This document shows, piece by piece, positions 37,444 through 47,204 of a DNA stretch of 64,000 bases. The translations under genes were made by a program, and so were the position numbers. The DNA comes from Pantoea sp. 18069 (lineage in GTDB: Bacteria; Pseudomonadota; Gammaproteobacteria; Burkholderiales; Burkholderiaceae_C), in contig NZ_CACSJA010000002.1 of NCBI RefSeq assembly GCF_902706035.1, positions 186,001-250,000 on the forward strand. The letters run 5' to 3'. The notes beneath the pieces were generated by a model. It had not been told where the DNA came from. It saw only the letters and a program-made list of their open reading frames with translations, and did no database searches. The first letter of the stretch is position 1, and the number at the start of each line of letters is the position of its first letter.

Positions 37444-38610
37444 ATGATCGAACAAACCAGCTCCAACAATTTCCACGATATCCGCGACGCCGTGCGCGCG
37501 CTGTGCGCCGAGTTTCCCGATGCGTATTTCCGCAAGATCGACGAGGAGCGCGGCTACCCCGAAGCCTTTGTCAATGCGCTGACCCAGGCCGGCTGGATGG
37601 CCGCGCTGATTCCGCAGGAATACGGCGGCTCGGGCCTGGGCCTGACCGAGGCCAGCGTGGTGATGGAAGAGATCAACCGCGCGGGCGGCAACTCCGGCGC
37701 CTGCCACGGCCAGATGTACAACATGAACACGCTGCTGCGCCATGGCAGCGAAGCGCAAAAGCAAAAGTACCTGCCCCGCATCGCCAGCGGCGAATGGCGC
37801 CTGCAGTCCATGGGCGTGACCGAGCCCACCACCGGCACCGACACCACCAAGATCAAGACCAGCGCTGTCAAGAAGGACGGCCGCTACGTGATCAACGGCC
37901 AGAAGGTCTGGATCAGCCGCGTGCAGCACAGCGACTTCATGATCCTGCTGGCGCGCACCACACCGCTAGCCGAAGTCACGAAGAAGAGCGAAGGCATGTC
38001 CATCTTCATGGTGGACCTGCGCGAAGCCGAGAAAAACGGCATGACCGTGCGCCCCATTCTCAACATGGTCAACCACGAGACCAATGAGCTGTTCTTCGAA
38101 AACCTGGAAATCCCCGAAGAAAACCTCATCGGCGAAGAAGGCAAGGGCTTCAAGTACATCCTCGACGGCCTCAACGCCGAGCGCACGCTGATCGCCGCCG
38201 AGTGCATAGGCGACGGCTACTGGTTCATCGACCGCGTGACCCAATACGTGAAGGAGCGCCAGGTGTTCGGCCGCCCCATAGGCCAGAACCAGGGCGTGCA
38301 GTTCCCCATTGCCGACGCCTTCATCGAAGTCGAAGCGGCGAATCTGATGCGCTGGAAAGCCTGCGAGATGTTCGACGCCCACCAGTCCTGCGGCGCCCAG
38401 GCCAACATGGCCAAGTACCTGGCGGCCAAGGCCAGCTGGGAAGCGGCCAACGCCTGCCTGCAATTCCATGGCGGCTTCGGCTTTGCCTGCGAATACGACA
38501 TCGAACGCAAGTTCCGCGAAACGCGCCTGTACCAGGTCGCGCCCATCTCCACCAACTTGATCTACTCGTTTGTCGCCGAGCATGTGCTGGGCCTGCCGCG
38601 CTCGTTCTGA
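37444..38610 (+). CDS. Acyl-CoA dehydrogenase with catalytic Glu in the IVD/LCAD position
   Basis: A 388-residue flavoenzyme. MGVTEPTTGTDTTKIKT and NGQKVWISRVQHSDFMILLA are flavin-contact segments, and ERQVFGRPIGQNQGVQFPIA and CLQFHGGFGFACEYDIERKF are the C-terminal signatures. At the usual catalytic-base site it has Gln364 (RLYQVAPIST) instead of Glu. Glu246 (GLNAERTLIAA) coincides with the base used by isovaleryl-CoA and long-chain dehydrogenases. An acyl-CoA dehydrogenase is also present in known itaconate clusters, where its role is unclear. It lies 63 bp after the hydratase gene. Confidence 0.88.
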   Translation: MIEQTSSNNFHDIRDAVRALCAEFPDAYFRKIDEERGYPEAFVNALTQAGWMAALIPQEYGGSGLGLTEASVVMEEINRAGGNSGACHGQMYNMNTLLRHGSEAQKQKYLPRIASGEWRLQSMGVTEPTTGTDTTKIKTSAVKKDGRYVINGQKVWISRVQHSDFMILLARTTPLAEVTKKSEGMSIFMVDLREAEKNGMTVRPILNMVNHETNELFFENLEIPEENLIGEEGKGFKYILDGLNAERTLIAAECIGDGYWFIDRVTQYVKERQVFGRPIGQNQGVQFPIADAFIEVEAANLMRWKACEMFDAHQSCGAQANMAKYLAAKASWEAANACLQFHGGFGFACEYDIERKFRETRLYQVAPISTNLIYSFVAEHVLGLPRSF

Positions 38611-38653
38611 GCCGCAACGACACCGCAGCCCGCCCACTCCACTGGAGACTTCC

Positions 38654-39850
38654 ATGACCCGACCCTTGGATGGCATCACCGTCGTCTCGCTGGAACATGC
38701 GGTGGCCGCGCCGTTCTGCACCCGCCAGCTGGCAGATCTGGGAGCGCGCGTCATCAAGATCGAGCGCCCCGGCAGCGGGGACTTCGCGCGCGGCTACGAC
38801 CAGCGCGTCAACGGCCAGTCCTCGCATTTCACCTGGCTCAACCGCAACAAGGAAAGCCTGGCACTGGACGTCAAGCAGCCGCAGGCCCTGGCCGCGCTGC
38901 TGCAGTTGCTGGCCACGGCCGATGTGCTGGTGCAAAACCTCGCGCCCGGCGCGGCCGCGCGCATGGGCCTGTCCTACGAAGCGCTCAAGGCACACAATCC
39001 CAAGCTCATCGTCTGCGACATCAGTGGCTACGGCGCCGACGGCCCCTACCGCGACAAGAAAGCCTACGACCTGCTGATCCAGAGCGAGGCGGGCTTCCTG
39101 TCCGTCACCGGCACGCCCGAGACACCCAGCAAATCCGGCATCTCGGTGGCCGACATCGCGGCCGGCATGTACGCCTACTCCAACATCCTGTCGGCACTGC
39201 TGCTGCGCGGCAGGACCGGCGAAGGCAGCCACATCGACGTGTCCATGCTTGAAGCCATGGGCGAGTGGATGAACTACCCGCTGTACTACGCCTATGAAGG
39301 CGCGGCGCCCCCGCCGCGCACGGGCGCTTCGCACGCCAGCATCTACCCCTACGGCCCCTTTGCCGCCGGCGATGGCGCCACCGTGATGCTGGGTCTGCAA
39401 AACGAGCGCGAATGGACGGCGTTCTGCGCCCTGGTGCTGCGCGCGCCCGCACTCGCGACCGACCCGCGCTTTGACAGCAATGCCCGGCGCAACGCAAACC
39501 GCCAGGTGCTGCAGGACGAAATCCTGCGCATTTTCAGCCACCTCACGGCCGCCCAGGTGGTGCAACGCCTGGACGAAGCCGGCATTGCCAACGCCCAGGT
39601 CAACGACATGGCCCGGCTGTGGGCCCATCCGCAACTGCAGGCCCGCAATCGCTGGCGCACCGTGGCCACGCCCGCAGGCGAGGTCCCCGCGCTGCTGCCG
39701 CCCGGAGTGAACAGCGCTTTTGACTACCGCATGGACGCCGTGCCCGCCGTAGGCCAGCACAACTTCGCCATCCTGGCCGCACTGGGCTGGACGCCCGCGC
39801 AGATCCAGGCCCTGCAACCCGAAACACCAGAAAGTGTGCTGGCAGCGTAA
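38654..39850 (+). CDS. CaiB/BaiF family CoA transferase (itaconate CoA-transferase candidate)
   Basis: A 398-residue class III CoA transferase. GGAG lies 6 bases before the ATG at 38654. LDGITVVSLEHAVAAPFCTR, ARVIKIERPGSGDFARGYD and the catalytic Asp139 (KKAYDLLIQSEAGFL) are visible, and the length is typical. The VSLEHAVAAPF N-terminus is characteristic of the branch holding succinyl-CoA:mesaconate/itaconate transferases. It would activate the C5 dicarboxylate that the hydratase and lyase of this operon then process. The assignment rests on family branch plus context. Confidence 0.86.
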   Translation: MTRPLDGITVVSLEHAVAAPFCTRQLADLGARVIKIERPGSGDFARGYDQRVNGQSSHFTWLNRNKESLALDVKQPQALAALLQLLATADVLVQNLAPGAAARMGLSYEALKAHNPKLIVCDISGYGADGPYRDKKAYDLLIQSEAGFLSVTGTPETPSKSGISVADIAAGMYAYSNILSALLLRGRTGEGSHIDVSMLEAMGEWMNYPLYYAYEGAAPPPRTGASHASIYPYGPFAAGDGATVMLGLQNEREWTAFCALVLRAPALATDPRFDSNARRNANRQVLQDEILRIFSHLTAAQVVQRLDEAGIANAQVNDMARLWAHPQLQARNRWRTVATPAGEVPALLPPGVNSAFDYRMDAVPAVGQHNFAILAALGWTPAQIQALQPETPESVLAA

Positions 39851-39874
39851 TTCCTGCCCGCCCGAAAGACGCCC

Positions 39875-41239
39875 ATGAAACCCGAAAACGCCATGACGCT
39901 CCATCCCCTGGCCGCGTTCGCCGCCCAGCTGCGCTGGGAGGACGTTCCCGCCGCCGTGCAACGCCGCGCCGAAGACCTGTGGGTGGACTGGTTCGGCTCC
40001 GTGCTCGCCGGCCAGAGCGCGCGGCCCGTGCAAAGCCTGGCGCGCTTTGCGCTCTCGCAAGGCCCATGCGCCGGCCCCTGCGAAGTCATAGGCCACAGCG
40101 CCACCACTTCGCCGATGATGGCCGCGCTGGCCAATGCCGCCGCTTCGCATGTCGCCGAACAGGACGACGTGCACAACGGCGCGGTGTTCCACCCCGCGGC
40201 CGTGGTGTTTGCGCCCGCCGTGGCCGTGGCGCAAAGCATTGGCGCCAGCGGCGCGCAGCTCATGGCCGCCTGCGTCGTGGGCTACGAAGTGGGCATACGC
40301 GTGGGGGAATTCCTGGGACGCAGCCACTACCGCATCTTTCACACCACGGCCACCGCCGGCACGCTGGCTGCCGCCGCCGCCGTGGGCCGTCTGCTGGAAC
40401 TCACTCCCGGGCAGATGCAGCATGCCTTCGGCTCGGCCGGCACGCAGTCGGCCGGTTTGTGGGAGTTCCTGCGCACCGCGGCCGACAGCAAGCAGCTGCA
40501 CACGGCCCACGCTTCGGCCGCCGGACTGATGGCCGCCTACCTGGCCCAGGATGGCTTTACCGGCGCGCAGGACATCTTCACCGGCCCCCAGGGACTGGCC
40601 GCGGGAATGTCCACGGACGCCGACCCGTCCCGGCTCACCGACGGCCTGGGCACCCGCTGGGCCCTGGCGGAAACCAGCTTCAAATGGCATGCCTCCTGCC
40701 GCCACACCCACCCCGCGGCCGACGCGCTGCTGCAAGTCATGCGCGAGCACGGCCTGCAACCCGCGGACCTGGCCCAGGTCACCTGCCATGTGCACCAGGG
40801 CGCCATCGACGTGCTCGGCGCCGTGATCGCGCCCGCGACCGTGCACCAGTCCAAGTTCTCCATGGGCACGGTGCTGGGCCTGGCCGCGCGCTTCGGCCAT
40901 GCCGGCTTGACGGAGTTCGACGCCCACTTTCTGGCGCCCGAAACCGTCGCCCTGCGCGAAAAGGTCAGCATGGTGCTGGACACCGAAGTCGACACGGCCT
41001 ACCCCCAGCGCTGGATAGGCAAGGTCACCGTGCACACCCTTGACGGCCGCACGCTGCAAGGCCGCGTGGACGACCCCAAGGGCGACCCCGGCAACACGCT
41101 CACCCGCGAGGAGATCACCGCCAAGGCCCTGCGCCTGGCGGCCTACGGCGGCGCCGCATCCTCCGCACAGGCCGGGCAGTCCGTGCAGCACCTCTGGCAA
41201 GTGGCGCAGTGGCCCAAAGTAGAAAAACTGCTGAAGTGA
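39875..41239 (+). CDS. MmgE/PrpD family protein
   Basis: A 454-residue protein; an ATG at 39893 is an alternative start. Family features: RRAEDLWVDWFGSVLAGQSA near the start, HVAEQDDVHNGAVFHPAAVV (conserved DD..H...HP), HTTATAGTLAAAAAVGRLL, and FKWHASCRHTHPAADALLQV with the conserved Lys/Cys/His cluster. The family includes 2-methylcitrate dehydratase PrpD, cis-aconitate decarboxylase (IRG1/CadA) and iminodisuccinate epimerase. Beside an itaconate-type gene set it may act on a related C5 or C6 acid, by decarboxylation, isomerisation or dehydration. The exact reaction is unknown. Confidence 0.86.
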   Translation: MKPENAMTLHPLAAFAAQLRWEDVPAAVQRRAEDLWVDWFGSVLAGQSARPVQSLARFALSQGPCAGPCEVIGHSATTSPMMAALANAAASHVAEQDDVHNGAVFHPAAVVFAPAVAVAQSIGASGAQLMAACVVGYEVGIRVGEFLGRSHYRIFHTTATAGTLAAAAAVGRLLELTPGQMQHAFGSAGTQSAGLWEFLRTAADSKQLHTAHASAAGLMAAYLAQDGFTGAQDIFTGPQGLAAGMSTDADPSRLTDGLGTRWALAETSFKWHASCRHTHPAADALLQVMREHGLQPADLAQVTCHVHQGAIDVLGAVIAPATVHQSKFSMGTVLGLAARFGHAGLTEFDAHFLAPETVALREKVSMVLDTEVDTAYPQRWIGKVTVHTLDGRTLQGRVDDPKGDPGNTLTREEITAKALRLAAYGGAASSAQAGQSVQHLWQVAQWPKVEKLLK

Positions 41240-41247
41240 AACACCCC

Positions 41248-42123
41248 ATGCACGAACTCGCGCGCCAGGCCACTTCCTTTCTTTTTGTGCCCGCCACCCG
41301 GCCCGAGCGCCTGGCCAAGGCGCTGGACAGCGGCTGCGACATGGTCATCGCCGACTGGGAGGACGCGGTAGCGCCCGCCGACAAGGCGACTGCCCGTGCA
41401 GCATTGGCCCAGGCCGTGGCCGCGCTGCCCGTCCGGGTGCGCGCGCGCATTCTGGTGCGCATCAACGCCGAAGGCACGCCCTGGCATGAGGACGACCTCG
41501 CAGCGCTGGCCGCGCTGGTGGCCCGGGGCGTGGCCGGCGCCGTGGTCGCCAAGGCCGAGCGCGTCCAGACCCTGCATGCCGTGGCCCGGGCGGCGGGCGC
41601 GCAGGCGGCTTTGCTGCCCCTGGTGGAAAGCGTGGCCGGGCTGGATGCCGCCGATGCCCTGGCGGCGGCGCCACAGGTGGTGCGCCTGGCCTTCGGGCAT
41701 CTGGATTTTCAGGTCGATGCGGGCATGGCCTGCGACAGCGAAGGCGCGGAGGACGAGCTGCTGCCCATTCGCATGGCCCTGGTGCTGGCTTCGCGCCGCG
41801 CAGGGCTGGGCGCGGCGGTGGACGGCGTGACCGTGGATACGCGCAATCCCGAGCGCATGGCCCGCGATGCGGCCCGCGCGCGGCGCATGGGCTTTGGCGG
41901 CAAGCTGTGCATACACCCCGCGCAGGTGGCCGTGCTGCATGCGGCCTTCGATCCCGATGCCAGCGCCGTGGCCCACGCCCGGCGCGTGCAACAGGCCTTG
42001 CAGGAGGCCGGCGGCGGCGTGTGCGTGCTCGACGGCCGCATGGTGGATGCGCCCGTACTGCAGCAGGCCTTGCAGACGCTGCAGCGCCATGCATGGGCGC
42101 AGGGGCGGCGCGCCGGAGGGTGA
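41248..42123 (+). CDS. CitE-like (HpcH/HpaI family) lyase, citramalyl-CoA lyase candidate
   Basis: A 291-residue TIM-barrel protein. TSFLFVPATRPERLAKALDS and DMVIADWEDAVAPADK hold the conserved acidic metal and substrate residues, followed by ILVRINAEGTPWHEDDL, VRLAFGHLDFQVDAG and KLCIHPAQVAVL, all typical of CitE, malyl-CoA and citramalyl-CoA lyases. An alternative GTG start at 41236 would give a GTGA overlap with the upstream stop and four more residues. Closing the operon, it would cleave citramalyl-CoA to acetyl-CoA and pyruvate. Confidence 0.85.
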   Translation: MHELARQATSFLFVPATRPERLAKALDSGCDMVIADWEDAVAPADKATARAALAQAVAALPVRVRARILVRINAEGTPWHEDDLAALAALVARGVAGAVVAKAERVQTLHAVARAAGAQAALLPLVESVAGLDAADALAAAPQVVRLAFGHLDFQVDAGMACDSEGAEDELLPIRMALVLASRRAGLGAAVDGVTVDTRNPERMARDAARARRMGFGGKLCIHPAQVAVLHAAFDPDASAVAHARRVQQALQEAGGGVCVLDGRMVDAPVLQQALQTLQRHAWAQGRRAGG

Positions 42124-42130
42124 AATCTAC

Positions 42131-42200
42131 CCCTTGCCGTTCGCCCTGGGCGAGGTAATCGAGACGAAGTCTCGCAAGGCGTGATCAAGAAGCAGCGGGG
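42131..42200 (-). repeat. GCGAG-palindrome repeat, copy 3 (inverted)
   Basis: On the minus strand: GCTTCTTGATCACGCC, inner palindrome GCGAGACTTCGTCTCG, TTACC, then CCAGGGCGAACGGC. It is the same layout as copies 1 and 2 at 19392 and 19521 but in opposite orientation. Confidence 0.7.
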
Positions 42201-42214
42201 AGTGAGACCGGTTT

Positions 42215-42330
42215 CTTGAATACCGGGGCTTCGACGGGCGCGCCGAGCGGGGCTCAGCCCGAACGGAGTTTTCCATCGCGCCCTAAACTACCGCTCGCCC
42301 TGAGTCCTGAGCCCATCGAAGGATCGAAGG
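42215..42330. repeat. REP-like repeat (CTTCGAC...CTCAG...GAACGG type)
   Basis: GGGGCTTCGACGGGCGCGCC, CTCAGCCCGAACGG and CGCTCGCCCTGAGTCCTGAG with TCGAAGG recall the elements at 19264-19371 and 58697-58811. Confidence 0.55.
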
Positions 42331-42493
42331 GTCGATATTTTGAGAGTAGGCCGCCCATAGTCAGCTGCTGTTTGCTCAAATCGAGGGCTTCCCAAGTCTT
42401 TGATTTATTTTGAAAATCTGTTTCTTGAGCGCCTGTCGAAGGCGCGTTTTCCGGCAGACCGCTGAAAGCAAAGCGCTTTCCTCGCGCCCAATG

Positions 42494-42530
42494 AAAAAAG
42501 CCTTGCAACTCATAGAGCTGCAAGGCTTTT
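42494..42530 (-). terminator. Terminator of the serS/tRNA-Ser unit
   Basis: On the minus strand, GCCTTGCA / TGCAAGGC stem (8 bp) with an 11-base loop, followed by TTTTTT. It lies 8 bp after the tRNA 3' end. Confidence 0.85.
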
Positions 42531-42537
42531 CCAATTA

Positions 42538-42627
<90 letters not shown>

Positions 42628-42658
42628 TGTGTCGAAGCATCTATTGTAGCACTGTTTT

Positions 42659-44044
<1,386 letters not shown>

Positions 44045-44114
44045 TCAAGCGGCGCTTAGCCATGTCAAGATCGCAGGCAGTCCGCCTTCCAACCAACCAC
44101 GACATCAACCCACC

Positions 44115-44780
44115 ATGTTCTATGTTCTAGGCCCCGACGGCCCTATCTATCGCGGCGGCCCGGCGCAGCTCGGCCAGATTGCGCCCGTGCGCCGCGTGCA
44201 GCGCCCCCAGGCCCTGCGCACGCGCAGCGCCGACACCAATGACATCGTCGATCAGGTGCTGCCGGAGCCGGCGCCCGCGCTGCCGCGCTCCGCCCAGGAA
44301 GCCGTCGCTGCCTATGCGGCGACGGAAAAAGGCCCGCAGCTCGAGCGCCAGCCGCTTGAATTGGTGCGCGACGTCATGACCCATGACGCGCTCACGGTGC
44401 CGGCCGACATGCGGGTCAACGACGCCTGGCAGATCCTGGCCGAACACCGCGTGGCGCAGGCGCCCGTGCTCAACGCCCAGGGACGCGTCGTGGGCCTGCT
44501 GCTGCGCGCCGACATGGCGCCGCTGGACCTGCTGCCCACGCCGGGCGCGGTGCAGGAGGCCATCGATCTGGCCAGACGCCCGGTCCACGCCGTGATGATC
44601 AGCCCCGTGCCGGCGGTCGCGGCCGATACCGCGCTGCGCCGCCTCGCGGGCGTGCTGCTGGACACCGGGCTGCCGGGCCTGCCCGTGACCGACGAGCTGG
44701 GCCAGCTCGCGGGCTTTGTCTCGCGCACCGACATCCTGCGCGCGGTGGCGGCCGACCCGCCGCTGGATCTGTGGAGCTGA
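44115..44780 (+). CDS. Two-CBS-domain protein
   Basis: 221 residues. The first ~85 residues, with FYVLGPDGPIYRGGP at the start, are not recognised. Two CBS domains follow: VRDVMTHDALTVPADMRVND through VVGLLLRADM, and VHAVMISPVPAVAADTALRR through FVSRTDILRAV. CBS pairs bind adenine nucleotides and usually regulate a partner enzyme or channel. No effector domain is fused here. Divergent from serS. A longer in-frame extension upstream is only an antisense frame of serS. Its stop codon lies in a dyad shared with ispH. Confidence 0.85.
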   Translation: MFYVLGPDGPIYRGGPAQLGQIAPVRRVQRPQALRTRSADTNDIVDQVLPEPAPALPRSAQEAVAAYAATEKGPQLERQPLELVRDVMTHDALTVPADMRVNDAWQILAEHRVAQAPVLNAQGRVVGLLLRADMAPLDLLPTPGAVQEAIDLARRPVHAVMISPVPAVAADTALRRLAGVLLDTGLPGLPVTDELGQLAGFVSRTDILRAVAADPPLDLWS

Positions 44781-44813
44781 AGCCGGGCGCGTGCACCCCG
44801 GCTGCGGCTTCAG
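44777..44813. terminator. Dyad containing both stop codons of convergent genes
   Basis: Perfect 9-bp arms CTGAAGCCG and CGGCTTCAG, 19 bases apart. The left arm holds the CBS-gene TGA and the right arm the ispH TGA on the other strand. There is no T run, so factor-independent termination is uncertain. Confidence 0.4.
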
Positions 44814-45805
44814 TGGCCAGAGCCCAATTCAGGCGCCTTGCGCACTTCGATTTCGAGGCCCGTGGCGGCGTCGACCTTGAGGCCCTTGGGCAGCGGGAAT
44901 TTCACCGTTTCCTCGATGCCGTTCATGCTGCGCACCGAGGTCGCGCCCAGCGCCTTGATGCGGTCTATGACTTCGCGCACCAGCACTTCGGGCGCCGAAG
45001 CGCCGGCCGTCAGGCCCACGCGCGCCACGCCGTCGAACCACGCTGGCTCGAGCTCCTGGGCGTTGTCGACCATATAGGCCCGCGTGCCCAGGCGCGCGGC
45101 GAGTTCGCGCAGCCGGTTGCTGTTGGAGCTCGTGGGGCTGCCGACGACGATCACCACGTCGACCTGCGGGCTCAGCACCTTGACCGCATCCTGGCGGTTC
45201 TGCGTGGCGTAGCAGATGTCCTGCTGCTTGGGCACGCGCACCTGGGGAAAGCGCGCGCGCACCGCAGCCATGATGGCGGCGGCATCGTCGACGCTGAGCG
45301 TGGTCTGCGTGACCACGGCCAGCAGCTGCGTCTGCGCGGGCCGGACCTTGGCGACGTCCTCGACTTCCTCGACCAGGTGGATGCCGTGGTCGAGCTGGCC
45401 CATCGTGCCTTCGACTTCCGGGTGGCCCTTGTGGCCGATCATGATGAACTCGTAGCCTTCCTTGGCGAGCTTGGCGACTTCGACGTGCACCTTGCTCACC
45501 AGCGGGCAGGTGGCATCGAAAATCTGAAAGCCCCGGCGCCTGGCCTCCTGCTGCACGGCCTGGCTCACGCCATGCGCGGAAAACACCAGCGTCGCGCCCG
45601 GCGGCACGTCGTCGAGTTCCTCGATGAAGATCGCGCCCCGGGTCTTGAGATCGTTGACCACGAACGTGTTGTGCACGATTTCATGGCGCACGTAGATAGG
45701 CGCGCCGAACTTGGCGATCGCACGCTCGACGATCTCGATCGCCCGGTCGACGCCGGCACAAAAGCCGCGCGGCTCGGCGAGCACGATTTCCTGGGGCTTG
45801 CTCAT
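44810..45805 (-). CDS. ispH: 4-hydroxy-3-methylbut-2-enyl diphosphate reductase
   Basis: A 331-residue [4Fe-4S] enzyme making IPP and DMAPP in the last step of the MEP isoprenoid pathway. Cluster cysteines are in [25 protein letters not shown] and [19 protein letters not shown] and [12 protein letters not shown] are substrate-binding segments. Normal length. The fkpB-type gene lies just upstream (3 bp), as in many proteobacteria. Confidence 0.96.
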   Translation of the reverse strand: MSKPQEIVLAEPRGFCAGVDRAIEIVERAIAKFGAPIYVRHEIVHNTFVVNDLKTRGAIFIEELDDVPPGATLVFSAHGVSQAVQQEARRRGFQIFDATCPLVSKVHVEVAKLAKEGYEFIMIGHKGHPEVEGTMGQLDHGIHLVEEVEDVAKVRPAQTQLLAVVTQTTLSVDDAAAIMAAVRARFPQVRVPKQQDICYATQNRQDAVKVLSPQVDVVIVVGSPTSSNSNRLRELAARLGTRAYMVDNAQELEPAWFDGVARVGLTAGASAPEVLVREVIDRIKALGATSVRSMNGIEETVKFPLPKGLKVDAATGLEIEVRKAPELGSGH

Positions 45806-45808
45806 GGC

Positions 45809-46294
45809 TCAGAGCACCCCGATGATCTGCACCTCGAAGGTGACGGGCTGGCCGGCCAGCGGGTGGTTGAAGTCGAACAGCACCGCGCCGTCCTCGCGCA
45901 CGCGCACCACGGCGCCGGCGTAGCTGCCCAGGCCGTCGGGCGTGGGAAACTGCACCACGTCGCCGGGCGTGTATTTTTCATACGGGTCGCCGAGCTCGTT
46001 CATGAGCTTGCGCGCCACCCATTGCTGCATGTCCGCGTTGCGCTCGCCAAACGCTTCGCCCGCGGGCAGCTCGAACGTCGTGCGCACGCCCTCTTCGAGG
46101 CCGATCAGGCGCTGCTCCACGGCCGGCGACAGTTCGCCCGCACCCAGCGACAGCGTCGCGGGTTTCTCGCCAAAGGTGTTGATCACATCGCCTGCCGGGC
46201 CGGCCAGGCGGTAGTGCAGGGTCAGAAACGATCCGGCCTGCACCGTGGGTACGGCAGTCTGCGAAGCCAAAGTGGGTTGTGCGCTAGATGTCAT
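45809..46294 (-). CDS. fkpB: FKBP-type peptidyl-prolyl isomerase (SlpA/FkpB family)
   Basis: A 161-residue protein. FLTLHYRLAGPAGDVINTFG and LSPAVEQRLIGLEEGVRTTF are the two halves of the FKBP domain, with the inserted chaperone flap (AFGERNADMQQWVARKLMNE) between them; it ends VLFDFNHPLAGQPVTFEVQI. The DFNHPLAG segment is diagnostic of the SlyD/SlpA branch. No His-rich tail is present, so it is SlpA/FkpB and not SlyD. It is paired with ispH, probably co-transcribed. Confidence 0.92.
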   Translation of the reverse strand: MTSSAQPTLASQTAVPTVQAGSFLTLHYRLAGPAGDVINTFGEKPATLSLGAGELSPAVEQRLIGLEEGVRTTFELPAGEAFGERNADMQQWVARKLMNELGDPYEKYTPGDVVQFPTPDGLGSYAGAVVRVREDGAVLFDFNHPLAGQPVTFEVQIIGVL

Positions 46295-46406
46295 GAGAGT
46301 CCCGATAAACTGGGGTCTATTGTAGAAACCCGGCCATGCCCCCACGCGACGGCTTGCAGATGCCCCTTGGCAACCCCCGGCGGCATGGCCCGGCAGGAGC
46401 TGCGCC

Positions 46407-47120
46407 ATGCCTCTCAAGGACCTGCCGCGCGATGCCCAGCCGCGCGAAAAACTGCTGGTTCGCGGCCCGGCCGCGCTCGCCGACGCCGAACTGCTGGCGA
46501 TTGTGCTGCGCACCGGCATCGCGGGCAAGGGCGTGCTGCAGCTTGCGCAGGAACTGCTCGAAGCCCCGGGCCTGGACCCGGTCACCGGGCAGGTGCGCGG
46601 CGGTTTCGACGGCATTGCGGGCCTGCTGCAGGCGCGGCCCCAGGAATTGGCGCGCATCAAGGGCCTGGGCCCGGCCAAGCGCGCGCAGCTGCTGGCCGTT
46701 CTCGAGCTCGCGCGGCGCGCGCTGGCCCAGCGCCTGCGCGAGCGTGCGGTGTTCGACAGCCCGCAGGCCGTCACGCAGTACCTGCAGCTGCACCTCGCAG
46801 GCAAACCCCATGAGGTCTTTGCCGTGCTGTTTCTCGACCACCAGCACCGGCTGATCGCGATGGAGGAGATGTTCCGCGGAACGCTCGCGCAAACGAGTGT
46901 TTATCCCCGCGAAGTCGTGCTGCACGCGCTGCACCACCAGGCCGCGGCCGTGGTGCTGGCGCACAACCACCCCAGCGGCGGCGTCCAGGCCAGCCCCGCC
47001 GACCTGGCGCTGACCGAGGTCCTGCGCAGCGCGCTGGCACTGGTCGACGTGCGCGTTCTTGACCACATCATCGTTGCGCCGGGTGCGAGCCTATCGATGG
47101 CGCAACAGGGCTTGCTGTGA
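46407..47120 (+). CDS. radC: RadC family DNA repair-associated JAB1/MPN protein
   Basis: 237 residues. The N-terminal helix-hairpin-helix-like UPF0758 domain (LPREKLL-type start [32 protein letters not shown]) is followed by the JAMM metal site [14 protein letters not shown] (HxHx7D type). Despite the name, its role in repair is unproven. Divergent from fkpB. Confidence 0.93.
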   Translation: MPLKDLPRDAQPREKLLVRGPAALADAELLAIVLRTGIAGKGVLQLAQELLEAPGLDPVTGQVRGGFDGIAGLLQARPQELARIKGLGPAKRAQLLAVLELARRALAQRLRERAVFDSPQAVTQYLQLHLAGKPHEVFAVLFLDHQHRLIAMEEMFRGTLAQTSVYPREVVLHALHHQAAAVVLAHNHPSGGVQASPADLALTEVLRSALALVDVRVLDHIIVAPGASLSMAQQGLL

Positions 47121-47204
47121 CAGGTTGAGGACAAAAGCAGCGTGGTTCGCAGGGTATGAGGGAGCCTGCCCCGGCGCTTGCCCATATTCGGATAAAAACG
47201 CGCC

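Larger units (their letters stand above)
42124..42493. other. Gene-free stretch between the catabolic block and tRNA-Ser
   Basis: No credible coding frame. Repeats occupy 42131-42330. From 42331 to 42493 nothing is recognised apart from short dyads such as CGCCTGTCGAAGGCG. Confidence 0.65.

Noticed and set aside
38321..41200. A 959-codon open frame on the minus strand
   Set aside because: It runs antisense to three well-supported genes, has His/Gln/Gly/Arg-rich composition typical of antisense frames in GC-rich DNA and shows no domain motifs. The same applies to long frames at 594-2597 (-), 3019-5427 (+), 13109-14680 (-), 55738-58194 (-) and 60473-62137 (-).
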